64,000 nucleotides of DNA from Bacteroidota bacterium (lineage in GTDB: Bacteria; Bacteroidota; Ignavibacteria; Ignavibacteriales; Ignavibacteriaceae): positions 62,001-126,000 of the forward strand of contig JADFLR010000009.1 of NCBI GenBank assembly GCA_022564295.1, given 5' to 3'. The first letter of the stretch is position 1. Every line of letters starts with the position of its first letter. Positions 26,673 to 34,739 of this stretch are shown here, piece after piece. Under the pieces are notes generated by a model. The model ran no database searches. It had not been told where the DNA came from and saw nothing but the letters and a program-made list of their open reading frames with translations. Both the position numbers and the translations under genes were made by a program.

Positions 26673-27632
26673 TTAAAATTGATCGCCTATTAAATTGATG
26701 CTATAAAATAACCCAATCGATGCCGAATAAGTGGTTGTTAACTGTGTGCCTGTTAAATTTCTGTAAAGCGGAATTTGCCCGCTCAATCTTGCTGTAAAAT
26801 GATCGCTTATTTTTCCGTTAACACCGGGAACAAGATACAACCAGTTTCCTCCTGTGTTAGGAAGCTGCCCGCCGTCAAACTTATCCGGTGTTGTGTTTCT
26901 GAACCGCAGCATTAAAGTAAAATCAAAAAACGTATCTGTTCTATATCCGGCACCAAGATTTACGAACAGTTCATTACCAAATGTATACCCTTGCTGAAAG
27001 CTTTCACCAAAACGATTGTTTGTTCCGTTCAGTCTGTAAGAAACATTTAAGAAAACATTAAGCGGAAGTGCGGGCACAAATCCTTTTGAAAAATATCCCC
27101 ACAATACTCCGTCCCACGAACCGGTTCCCGGCTGCATATCTGCAGGTACTAATATTCCGTCCGATCTTAAAGTAGAATTACCTATCGGGAGTTTTGCTCC
27201 CACGCCAAGAGTAAGTTCAATCTGATCAACAAGAGATAAAGGAATGAAATTATATTTTACAAGAATAATACCGTCACTTAATCCGCCGGTATTTAATCTG
27301 CTTGATAAATCACCGTACGAAGATATGTTCCTGCTTTGGTTTATAAATGTAAAAAGCGCTGTGAGGGAAATTCTTCCTGTTAATCCGTAATTAACCTCTA
27401 ACAGAAATGAGTTTACTCTTCGTTCACGAAGATCATCATCAAGTCTTACTGTTCCGGCATAAACATCCTGCAAGCTATTAAGCTCATAAGTAAAACCAAC
27501 TTGCAACTCACCTTCGGAGGCATTTGAAATATCCAACGAACCTAATAACGGGGAACCCGCAGAACAGCAAGCTTGCGGCAATAGTTCCGCAGTAATTAAC
27601 AATAATAAAGTTATTAAATAAATTCGTTTCAT
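26673..27632 (-). CDS. Predicted outer-membrane beta-barrel protein
   Basis: The 319-residue protein has a cleavable signal peptide (MKRIYLITLLLLITAELLPQ), then a short Cys-containing mature start (ACCSAGSPLLGSLD) and many alternating amphipathic strands, for instance LQVGFTYELN, FLLEVNYGLTGRISLTALFTF and ASIGLFYSINLIGDQF at the end. The terminal aromatic residue of the last strand fits barrel assembly. The motif C-C-S-A-G-S is seen in Bacteroidota proteins encoded next to metal or sulphur redox genes, but its meaning is unknown. It is the first gene of a two-gene unit with the DUF3179 lipoprotein. Confidence 0.75.
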   Translation of the reverse strand: MKRIYLITLLLLITAELLPQACCSAGSPLLGSLDISNASEGELQVGFTYELNSLQDVYAGTVRLDDDLRERRVNSFLLEVNYGLTGRISLTALFTFINQSRNISSYGDLSSRLNTGGLSDGIILVKYNFIPLSLVDQIELTLGVGAKLPIGNSTLRSDGILVPADMQPGTGSWDGVLWGYFSKGFVPALPLNVFLNVSYRLNGTNNRFGESFQQGYTFGNELFVNLGAGYRTDTFFDFTLMLRFRNTTPDKFDGGQLPNTGGNWLYLVPGVNGKISDHFTARLSGQIPLYRNLTGTQLTTTYSASIGLFYSINLIGDQF

Positions 27633-27775
27633 ATGTTTATATTTCTAATTTCAACCAAGGTTAAGTATGAATGCATGACTGTATATAATGAATCCGTAAG
27701 TTGCTTTATGGATACATTTTTATAATCTTTTTAAATCATTCCTCATCCAACCATGCATCCATACAAATTTCCATT
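27632..27775. repeat. Diverged intergenic repeat, copy B
   Basis: This segment begins at the start codon of the barrel-protein gene and resembles copy A at 23748-23936, with the ends best conserved: ATGTTTATATTTCTAAT at the left and CCAACCATGCATCCAT at the right. The middle is shorter by about 25-30 bp. Confidence 0.5.
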
Positions 27776-27955
27776 TTAAATATATAACCATTCCCTTGTG
27801 TGTTTTAATCTATAATGTTTGTTTCCTTACAATCAAGCTGGTTTCCTCAACTACCTTTTTCTTAATTACATATCCATTATAACTTCCTAAAGCCATCCCT
27901 TTTGTCGTCTCGCTTACATTACCATGTTAGTGCCCTTTGCTTGCTTTGCCTATTC

Positions 27956-27971
27956 GGTGATGCAAATCACC
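27956..27971. promoter_or_regulatory. Crp/Fnr-type palindromic operator candidate
   Basis: GGTGATGCAAATCACC is a perfect inverted repeat of the form GTGA-N6-TCAC, the core of Crp-family binding sites. It lies between the divergent barrel-protein and YceI genes, 166 bp before the YceI start. A Crp/Fnr regulator is encoded 1.2 kb away (29191-29880). Confidence 0.55.
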
Positions 27972-28136
27972 AATGCGCCTAAACAAAGAACCTTCACGAA
28001 TCAATTGTCATCTACCTGTCAATCGTCATTCAAATCACTATATATATTGACACTCAATTAATTACGTTATCGTTTGTATCTATATATACATCATTAACAA
28101 TAACTTATTTATTAATAAACAAAAGAAAGGAATAGC

Positions 28137-28775
28137 ATGAAAGCTATTATTAAATCACTCGTATTAAGTTTGCTGATTATGACTGCTGCATTTGCCGGCG
28201 GTTTTGATATAAACACTAAAGGCGAACAAACATTCTCATTTAAAGATAAGGTGGGAAGAAACCAGGCAACTTTTTTCAGCACTACACCGCTGGAAGATAT
28301 AACCGGAATGAGTACTGATGTTTGGGGAACAGTATCGTTTGATATTGAAGATGTTGAAAACACTCTGAAAGGTGAAATATTAATCTCCACAGCATCATTA
28401 AAATCAGGAATTGATTTAAGGGATGAACACATCAGCAGTGCCGATTGGCTTGATGCAGAAAAGTTTCCAACTATATCTTTTAAAATTAAAGAAGTGACGG
28501 GGATTGAGAAAATTGAAGACAACAAATTAAAAGCAAAAGTGCTTGGAGAATTCACGGTGCACGGTGTTACAATGGAAGTTGAATCTGAAGTAACGCTTGT
28601 TTATTTGGAAGAAAATGAAATGACGAAAATGAGACTGCCCGGTGACCTTTTGGGAGTAAGGGCTAAGATCAACATTAATCTTTCCGATTACGGCATACAG
28701 CATATGGTACTTGACCAAAAAGTATCAGATGAAATAGAGATAAATGTAAACATTGTTGGTTCCAACAAAATGTAA
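28137..28775 (+). CDS. YceI-family periplasmic lipid-binding protein
   Basis: The 212-residue exported protein (signal MKAIIKSLVLSLLIMTAAFA) has a lipocalin-like YceI barrel thought to bind polyisoprenoid lipids. Typical elements are ISTASLKSGIDLRDEHISSADWLDAEKFPTISF as a family hallmark (a D-x-R-D-x-H-x-x-x-x-x-(F/W)-x-D-x-x-x-(F/Y)-P pattern, around residues 83-114), the FTVHGVTMEVE strand, and a closing segment with IDIN-like strands. The product is secreted to the periplasm. A terminator follows. The upstream palindrome at 27956 suggests redox or nutrient control by the nearby Crp/Fnr protein. Confidence 0.92.
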   Translation: MKAIIKSLVLSLLIMTAAFAGGFDINTKGEQTFSFKDKVGRNQATFFSTTPLEDITGMSTDVWGTVSFDIEDVENTLKGEILISTASLKSGIDLRDEHISSADWLDAEKFPTISFKIKEVTGIEKIEDNKLKAKVLGEFTVHGVTMEVESEVTLVYLEENEMTKMRLPGDLLGVRAKININLSDYGIQHMVLDQKVSDEIEINVNIVGSNKM

Positions 28776-28828
28776 ATAATAGCGCTGGTTGAATAAAAGA
28801 TGAGCAAAACAAAGCAAGTCACTGCTAT

Positions 28829-28856
28829 AAAGCTCCGCAAATAAAGCGGGGCTTTT
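28829..28856 (+). terminator. Intrinsic terminator after the YceI gene
   Basis: AAAGCTCCGC pairs with GCGGGGCTTT around AAATAAA with one wobble pair and ends in TTTT. It lies about 55 bp past the YceI stop. Confidence 0.8.
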
Positions 28857-28880
28857 GCTATTAAATTTTACAAGTGGATA

Positions 28881-29123
28881 TCAATTTGCAGCACGAGTTA
28901 ACTCTAATCGTTCTATAAATTTCTCTTCATCCAAATCTCCGTAAGAATATAATTCATCATCAATAAACAATGCCGGGGCAATAATTATACCGTTAGAGTT
29001 CACTTTTTTAATGTTTTCAACTAAAAGATTAATCTCTTTTCTGTTATTCAAAAGTTCTTTTAATTGGTTTTCCACCCTTTGGCAGGAGAGACAATTGCCG
29101 GTAATAAAAAGAGTAATATCCAT
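28881..29123 (-). CDS. Small thioredoxin/glutaredoxin-like protein with a CxxC site
   Basis: The 80-residue protein has a single thioredoxin-fold core. MDITLFITGNCLSCQRVENQ places the redox pair Cys-Leu-Ser-Cys at residues 11-14, and the cis-proline loop is IIIAPALFIDDEL, as in small glutaredoxin-like proteins. It would act as a cytosolic disulphide reductant or metal carrier. It is downstream of the Crp/Fnr gene on the same strand (67 bp gap) and is probably transcribed with it, which points towards a redox-linked regulon. Confidence 0.83.
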   Translation of the reverse strand: MDITLFITGNCLSCQRVENQLKELLNNRKEINLLVENIKKVNSNGIIIAPALFIDDELYSYGDLDEEKFIERLELTRAAN

Positions 29124-29190
29124 ATAATTTTTAACTCAAATATATTACCCGCGGCACATCTGTACTGTCATCATTAAGACAGAAATGCAT

Positions 29191-29880
29191 TTACCCCACC
29201 CTTTTTTTCAATTCTTCTTTGTTCTGAATAATTAATTTCTTCCGGTCAAAATTGATTACGCCTTTTTCTCTAAGGTCTGTTAGTACAGAATTCACTGTCT
29301 GCCTCGAACAAGCTGTGAGTTCTGCTATATCCTGATGTTTGAGAAATGGTTTAACAAATATCTCATCGCCAATTTGTTTACCGTTTTCATCGGCTAATCT
29401 TAAAAGAAAAGAAATAACACGCTGCCCGGCATCTTTAAAAACTAATTCTTCAATTCGCTCAGAGTATTTGCGCATCTTTAAACCAATTAGTTTTGTCAGG
29501 CGAAGGTTTAGTTCTGGGTTATGATCCACAAATTGCTTGAAATCATCTTTATTAATTGCACAAACTAAAACTTCATCTAGTGTGGTTGCAAATTCTTTTC
29601 TTTCATCTTCATCCAGGTAGGACATTTCCCCAAACACCTCGCCTTTATTTATCAATCCCAAAATCATTTCTTTGCCGTCGGGAGACATCCTGGTAAGTTT
29701 TACCCTTCCCTTCTTCAAAAAGTAGATTGACTTTGAAGGCTCCTGTGGAAAGTATATGGGTTGGTTTTTGGAAATGTTTTGCATAGAAGTGATCCTTTTC
29801 AATTCTTCCATACTTTCATTATCCAAATTTCTAAAGAGATTAAAGTTTTCCAGATACCAGAATTTTGTCAGCTCTGCCAT
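29191..29880 (-). CDS. Crp/Fnr-family transcriptional regulator
   Basis: The 229-residue protein has an N-terminal cyclic-nucleotide-like beta roll (about 15-125) with KGRVKLTRMSPDGKEMILGL and GEVFGEMSYLDEDERKEFAT, the usual sensor-barrel phrases. A long dimer helix follows, then a winged helix with recognition region HQDIAELTACSRQTVNSVLT near residue 170-190. The Fnr cysteine cluster is not present, and RxxxRE-type cAMP contacts are not obvious, so the ligand is unknown. The candidate operator at 27956-27971 fits its recognition helix class. Confidence 0.92.
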   Translation of the reverse strand: MAELTKFWYLENFNLFRNLDNESMEELKRITSMQNISKNQPIYFPQEPSKSIYFLKKGRVKLTRMSPDGKEMILGLINKGEVFGEMSYLDEDERKEFATTLDEVLVCAINKDDFKQFVDHNPELNLRLTKLIGLKMRKYSERIEELVFKDAGQRVISFLLRLADENGKQIGDEIFVKPFLKHQDIAELTACSRQTVNSVLTDLREKGVINFDRKKLIIQNKEELKKRVG

Positions 29881-30026
29881 TTTGATTTCCTTTAGCTATA
29901 ACTAGATAATTGTTGATATAAAGAGGTAGTTCCTAAAATTAAACAATGCTGTCGTTATAAAGAAATGTTAATGTACAAATAATAGTACCAGATTGTAAAG
30001 GCATTTACGGTTCATTGTGTTTCGGT

Positions 30027-30046
30027 AAGCATTTCGATGCTTTTTT
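30027..30046 (+). terminator. Orphan intrinsic terminator (possible small RNA 3' end)
   Basis: AAGCAT/ATGCTT closes a TTCG tetraloop and runs into TTTTTT. The plus strand has no gene upstream back to the divergent Crp/Fnr start, so it could end a small RNA of roughly 100-120 nt. A promoter-like pair TTGTTG-N18-TAAAAT starts near 29909. Confidence 0.55.
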
Positions 30047-30242
30047 CGATTTGAATTATTGTAGAAATTAATCAAGCTAATGTTTTACTTACGTACCATT
30101 TGCCGGGAATATTAGTAATATCGTTTTAGATTTACTTTGCAAATCCAATCCATTTTGATATTTTACTTCCGTTAAAATCTACCGCTTGGTGGGTATTTGT
30201 TTTAATAAGGAAAATTATAATCATTATTTAGAGGATGCTAAT

Positions 30243-30722
30243 ATGAAAAGACTAACAATATTTGTGGTGCTGTTTCTTTTCGGAATTGGTTTTGCCCAAT
30301 CCGAAAATTTTGAAACCGGCTATATAGATATTTTAAAGAAAGACATTCAAACCGAGGCAAAAAAACTTGTTGGCGAAAATCTTGAGATGACCGAGGATCA
30401 GGAAAATGTTTTCTGGCCGTTGTACGATGAGTATGTTGCTGAATTGCTTGAGCTTTCTAATGAAAGATTAAATGTGATTTCAAGTTATATGCTTGACTAT
30501 TATGATCTTTCAGACGAAAAAGCAGAAAAGCTGGTAAACCAGGCAATGGATATTGAACAGAAAAGGCTGGACTTAAAGAGAAAGTATATTGCAAAGATGA
30601 ATGAAGTGCTGCCGGCGAAGTTAGTTGGAAAGTATTTTCAGATTGACAATTATCTTCAAACTTTGGTTACTATTCAAAGGCAATCAACAATACCGTTTAT
30701 AAAAACTGATGGTGAAGAATAG
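30243..30722 (+). CDS. Exported helical protein, weakly Spy/CpxP-like
   Basis: The 159-residue protein has a signal peptide (MKRLTIFVVLFLFGIGFAQ). The mature part is almost entirely alpha-helical and charged, with EMTEDQENVFWPLYDEYVAE and later LSDEKAEKLVNQAMDIEQKR, spaced like the paired L-T-x-x-Q helices of Spy/CpxP-type periplasmic chaperones. The homology is not certain. I start at the ATG at 30243 because the signal peptide begins there and AGAGGA lies 10 nt upstream; an in-frame GTG-like start at 30186 adds a non-secretory leader. A terminator follows. Confidence 0.62.
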   Translation: MKRLTIFVVLFLFGIGFAQSENFETGYIDILKKDIQTEAKKLVGENLEMTEDQENVFWPLYDEYVAELLELSNERLNVISSYMLDYYDLSDEKAEKLVNQAMDIEQKRLDLKRKYIAKMNEVLPAKLVGKYFQIDNYLQTLVTIQRQSTIPFIKTDGEE

Positions 30723-30748
30723 TAATTCAAATAATAAGATTATCAAAG

Positions 30749-30772
30749 CGCAGTCAATTGGCTGCGTTTTTA
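30749..30772 (+). terminator. Intrinsic terminator between convergent genes
   Basis: CGCAG/CTGCG with an inner CAATTG and a run of T follows the helical exported protein. It sits only 8 bp before the convergent msrA stop, so it may serve both genes. Confidence 0.7.
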
Positions 30773-30779
30773 TATTAAA

Positions 30780-31439
30780 TCATTGCTTTAATTTATCTTT
30801 AAACACTTTTTCAAACTTTTCAACTTTTGGTACTATTACAAAAGAACAATAGCCCTGGTTGGGATTATTCTCATAATAGTTTTGATGATAATCTTCTGCT
30901 TTAGTGTAGTTGTTATACTGTGCTATTTCCGTAACAATTGAGTCCTCCCACACACCTGATTCATTAAGAGCTTTTTTATATTCTTCTGCTTTTTTCTTCT
31001 GCTTATCATTGTGATAAAATATAACCGACCTGTATTGTGTTCCCACATCGTTGCCTTGCCGGTTTAAAGTTGTCGGATCATGTGTCTTCCAAAATATTTC
31101 AAGCAGATCATCATAAGTAATAATATCAGGATCATAATTAATTTGTATTACTTCTGCCGAACCGGTTTCACCACTGGATACCTGTTCGTAAGTCGGATTT
31201 TTAACTGTCCCGCCCGCGTAACCGGATTCAACTTCTTTAACACCATTTACTCTTTCAAAAACGGCTTCGCTGCACCAAAAGCAGCCGGAGCCAAATGTTG
31301 CTTTTTCCAATTTGCTATCTGCACCTTTCTTTAAAGTAAAATTGTCCGTAATGGTTTGCCCTGCTGTTTGGAATCCCAATAATGCAAAGGAAAATACCGA
31401 CAAAAAAATTGTATTAACATTTAAAATATTCTTTCTCAT
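30780..31439 (-). CDS. msrA: Exported peptide-methionine (S)-S-oxide reductase MsrA
   Basis: MsrA repairs oxidised methionine (S-sulphoxide) in proteins. The 219-residue protein has the active-site GCFWCSEAVF with catalytic Cys53 and a second Cys56. Also present are VESGYAGG, the VIQINYDPD strand and the family tail region DYHQNYYENNPNQGYC, which supplies a resolving cysteine. An N-terminal hydrophobic segment (residues 9-28) looks like a signal peptide, so the enzyme probably works in the periplasm. It is close to the redox-type genes 28881-34147 but transcribed on its own. Confidence 0.95.
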   Translation of the reverse strand: MRKNILNVNTIFLSVFSFALLGFQTAGQTITDNFTLKKGADSKLEKATFGSGCFWCSEAVFERVNGVKEVESGYAGGTVKNPTYEQVSSGETGSAEVIQINYDPDIITYDDLLEIFWKTHDPTTLNRQGNDVGTQYRSVIFYHNDKQKKKAEEYKKALNESGVWEDSIVTEIAQYNNYTKAEDYHQNYYENNPNQGYCSFVIVPKVEKFEKVFKDKLKQ

Positions 31440-31588
31440 CTTTCATTATTAAATACTAAATTATATAATATTTAAGATGATATAAGTATTAGCATTTATC
31501 AAGACAAATTCCAGTATTTAGTCGTCTTAAAATAAAAAATACGTTAGTCGGCAGTTTTACAAATCATTAAAACTCATTCGTTTTTTGA

Positions 31589-31602
31589 TGAGAAATTTCT
31601 CA
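31589..31602. promoter_or_regulatory. Perfect 14-bp palindrome upstream of the flavoprotein-polyferredoxin gene
   Basis: TGAGAAATTTCTCA lies 59 bp before the start codon at 31661, in the region where an operator would be expected. No matching family of regulators can be named. Confidence 0.4.
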
Positions 31603-31660
31603 ATTTTGAGCAATACATATTTATATTTGTTATAACATTTTACATCTTATAAAATAAAAC

Positions 31661-34147
31661 ATGGGCGTACTAAAAAAATATTTTAACTGGCTGCAGAAAG
31701 ATGTTCCAACCGGCGAAGTAGAACGCTACCCTGAAATAGATGAAAATGGTGAAACATCTGTAAAAGGAATTTATATAATTGGCGATCTTACCGGTATTCC
31801 ACTGCTTAGGCTTGCTGCAGAAAGCGGTACTAATATAATAAACCGTTTTGAGAAAGATGAAGAGTTTCAAAAACAGAGAAGAAGCAATAAAGATAATTCG
31901 GTTTATGATTTGGTGATTGTTGGTGCGGGTCCGGGCGGAATAGCCGCAGGTATTGAAGCAAGCAAGCATGGCTGGCAATTTAAGATACTAGAATCCTCAC
32001 AAAAGTTTAACACCATCACTAACTTCCCAAAAGGCAAACCGATATTTGCAGAGCCGGAAGATTATATACAGAAATCCGATCTTAAAATTAATGACGGTAC
32101 AAAAGAATCATTGCTAACCGATCTTGAAAATCACATTAAAGATATTGACCTGCCCATAAACGAAGGCGTAATGGTTGAAAAGATTGATAAGAAAAACAAT
32201 CATTTTGAACTGATAACAAAACGCGAAAATTATAAGGCGCTTCGCATAATTCTTGCAATAGGCAAAACGGGGAATGCAAGTATGTTAAATGTCCCGGGTG
32301 AAAATCTTCCCAAAGTTTTCAACCGCCTTTTTGATCCAGCCGATGCTGCAGGACAGGAAGTTCTCGTAGTTGGCGGCGGCGATACAGCGTTGGAAACAGC
32401 AATTGCAACTGCAAAATATGCTTATTCCGCAACTCTCTCTTACAGAAAACCATCTTTTGCAAGACCAAAGGAAGGAAACGTGGAAGAATTTAGCAATTTG
32501 GTTAATGAAGGTAAAATTAAATTGCTCACGGAAACCAATGTGGAAGAAATAAAAGAAAATGAGGTTATCCTCACTGATAAATCGGGTAAAGAAATTACGC
32601 TTAAAAACTCTATGGTTTTCACAATGATCGGAGGAGAATTACCCACTCAATTCTTTAAGCGAAGCGGCATAAAAATGGAGGGCGAGCTTTCGCTAAATGC
32701 AAAACTACAATTTGCTTTACTTCTCTTAGTTTCGGGTGTGATTTATTTTGGGAAAAGCAGTGCTTATTTTTATAAAGATTTATTCGGCATAACTGGTTCT
32801 TTTGGGGAAGCTATTGGTTATCTCATTACTCCAGAATTTTGGGGTAAGTTTTTAACCTTCCCGGGTGTTTTGCTTTCCACACTTTTCTCTGAACAGGTAA
32901 GAATATGGAGTGTTACAAAATATATTAGCGCCGCTGTTGCATACTTTTGTTTTATAGCTGTTGTTATACTTGGAATATATTTGCTTATCAAATTTATTAA
33001 GGATAACTATAAAACATTCTCATTAAATTGGAAGACATTCAAATTCGCATACTTCATTTCGGTTGCGATATTCTTTGCGGTTGTCTTCTTCGGAGGAAGA
33101 TATTTTGGTGTGCTTGTATTCGATAAACCTCAAAGCTTTTGGTACACAGGATTATATTCGCTTACGATTTTAATCTTCGGCTTGCGAAGAATAAAAATGA
33201 AACCGACAACATATATTAAATTACAAACGTGGACTTTAATTTCAATACAGGCACTACCGTTGTTCATTTTACCCGAATTTGTTTTCCCTGCAATGGGCAG
33301 CGCCGGGATGCTTGGTGGGAATGATGGATTTATAATGTCTCAGGTCTTCCCAAAAGAAAGTTATTGGAGATCATACGGCTTTATTCTTGCATGGCCGCTG
33401 AATATGAACAATCTTTATAGTTCAAATATCACAACATTCTGGTTGTTATTCAGTTTGTTTCAAACGTTTGTGGTTATTCCTTTTATAGTTTACAAATGGG
33501 GCAAAGGTGCTTACTGTGGGTGGATTTGTTCCTGCGGCGCTTTGGCAGAAACACTCGGTGATGAATACAGAACTCTTGCACAGCACGGTCCAAAAGCAAA
33601 GAAATGGGAAAACTTCGGACAGTGGGCCTTACTTGCGGCATTTATCATTACCGGATTGAAACTAATAAGTGTTCTTCACAATACCGAAATTGCTATTATC
33701 AATGAATCAGTCTCTTACACTGCAGATTTTTTTCACAAATTTTATTACATAGGAATTGATGTTGTTTTTGCCGGAGTGCTTGGTGTTGGTGTTTACTTCT
33801 TTTTAAGCGGAAGAGTTTGGTGCAGGTTTGGCTGCCCGCTTGCGGCGCTCATGCATATTTATAATCGCTTTTCTCCTTACAGAATTTTTTCGGAAAAGAA
33901 GAAATGTATTTCCTGTAACATCTGTACAAAGGTTTGTCATATGGGAATTGATGTTATGAACTATGCCAACAAAGGTATCCCGATGAACGATGCGGAATGT
34001 GTTAGGTGCTCGGCTTGTATCGTTAACTGCCCAACTCAGGTTTTGTCTTTCGGCTCATTACCAAAAGGCGATACTAAAAATGAATCTTATAAAAAACTGG
34101 ATATTGATTTAACGAACAAAGCAGCCGCCTGGGGAAGTGGTTTGTAG
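31661..34147 (+). CDS. Fusion of a YpdA/thioredoxin-reductase-like flavoprotein with a NapH/NosR-type membrane polyferredoxin
   Basis: This 828-residue protein has two halves. Residues 80-345 form a two-dinucleotide-binding flavoprotein: FAD motif VIVGAGPGGIAAG at 85-97 and NADPH motif VLVVGGGDTALETA near 231. There is no CxxC redox pair. Residues 35-55 (GIYIIGDLTGIPLLRLAAES) look like the C-terminal FAD-contacting GxxxxGD motif of this family placed at the N-terminus. From about residue 350 come several membrane helices, CGWICSCGAL and CRFGCPLAAL as in NapH/NosR, and two 4Fe-4S motifs, CISCNICTKVC and CVRCSACIVNC. It could pass electrons between NAD(P)H and the membrane. The partner is unknown. 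Confidence 0.88.
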   Translation: MGVLKKYFNWLQKDVPTGEVERYPEIDENGETSVKGIYIIGDLTGIPLLRLAAESGTNIINRFEKDEEFQKQRRSNKDNSVYDLVIVGAGPGGIAAGIEASKHGWQFKILESSQKFNTITNFPKGKPIFAEPEDYIQKSDLKINDGTKESLLTDLENHIKDIDLPINEGVMVEKIDKKNNHFELITKRENYKALRIILAIGKTGNASMLNVPGENLPKVFNRLFDPADAAGQEVLVVGGGDTALETAIATAKYAYSATLSYRKPSFARPKEGNVEEFSNLVNEGKIKLLTETNVEEIKENEVILTDKSGKEITLKNSMVFTMIGGELPTQFFKRSGIKMEGELSLNAKLQFALLLLVSGVIYFGKSSAYFYKDLFGITGSFGEAIGYLITPEFWGKFLTFPGVLLSTLFSEQVRIWSVTKYISAAVAYFCFIAVVILGIYLLIKFIKDNYKTFSLNWKTFKFAYFISVAIFFAVVFFGGRYFGVLVFDKPQSFWYTGLYSLTILIFGLRRIKMKPTTYIKLQTWTLISIQALPLFILPEFVFPAMGSAGMLGGNDGFIMSQVFPKESYWRSYGFILAWPLNMNNLYSSNITTFWLLFSLFQTFVVIPFIVYKWGKGAYCGWICSCGALAETLGDEYRTLAQHGPKAKKWENFGQWALLAAFIITGLKLISVLHNTEIAIINESVSYTADFFHKFYYIGIDVVFAGVLGVGVYFFLSGRVWCRFGCPLAALMHIYNRFSPYRIFSEKKKCISCNICTKVCHMGIDVMNYANKGIPMNDAECVRCSACIVNCPTQVLSFGSLPKGDTKNESYKKLDIDLTNKAAAWGSGL

Positions 34148-34207
34148 AAAGATCTTCCTTTCCGCTGATATCTGGGAAGTTTTAAGAACTAATCATTATT
34201 CGGAGTA

Positions 34208-34372
34208 ATGATAAAAGTACAGGCAGTGGGAGATAGGGAAGCATTGGCAAAGAACGATAGGCGGGTTATAACAATCGATTTGGGAAATGACATTAAAAAA
34301 GAATTGGAATTGCTGAGAAGCTCAATCCTTTAAACGAAGCATCATAAAAATGGAGGGTGAGCTTTCTCTCCC
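34208..34372 (+). pseudogene. Decayed fragment copying part of the upstream flavoprotein gene
   Basis: Positions 34322-34372 are about 88 percent identical to 32643-32692 inside the flavoprotein part of the preceding gene (CTCAAT-CTTTAA-CGAAGC-CATAAAAATGGAGGG-GAGCTTTC). Several frame-changing differences show it is not coding. The fragment overlaps a 41-codon frame from 34208 that begins after GGAGTA and ends inside the copied part. I read that as a relic rather than a gene. Confidence 0.5.
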
Positions 34373-34411
34373 TATTTTTACTTGAGTAATGCCATTTTCT
34401 TTAATCTTAAC

Positions 34412-34442
34412 AAAAAAACCCTGCCTATGTTATTAAGCAAGG
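34412..34442 (-). terminator. Orphan terminator-like element (minus orientation)
   Basis: Read on the minus strand, CCTTGC pairs with GCAGGG and is followed by GTTTTTTT. It is a near copy of the terminator at 35546-35571, including the shared loop region, yet no minus-strand gene lies upstream of it. It probably marks the end of a lost gene. Confidence 0.5.
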
Positions 34443-34739
34443 ATTGGAGAAGTTGAATAATAGTGGGTAATGGTTTTATAGCAAGTGTGATTGTTGGAAA
34501 AGACAATAATTTTCTTTCTATTTCACTAGAGAATTGTAAGAAGTACAATTAAAATAAGAGAAAATGGTAAATGTGTTTGACTATATTTGTAATAACATAC
34601 TTACTAGTTCATTTGCAGTTAAACCGCATTGCGCCTGCATGTCGGCAGACAGGTTTATTGAGAAGTTATCTGAAATTTTGATGGTTTGTTTGAAGGAGGC
34701 ATTGTCTTTTGAACTATGGAATAAAGCAAGGAGGATAAA
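34443..34739. other. Intergenic stretch before the Yip1 gene
   Basis: No gene is seen. It contains an imperfect palindrome around CCTGCATGTCGGCAGACAGG (34640-34659), of a type that is often a dispersed intergenic repeat. Base composition changes abruptly to GC-rich from about 34730 on. Confidence 0.4.

Noticed and set aside
34208-34333. Genuine 41-aa gene
   Set aside because: Its 3' end lies in a copied relic of another gene and no family is recognisable, so it is described as part of a relic.
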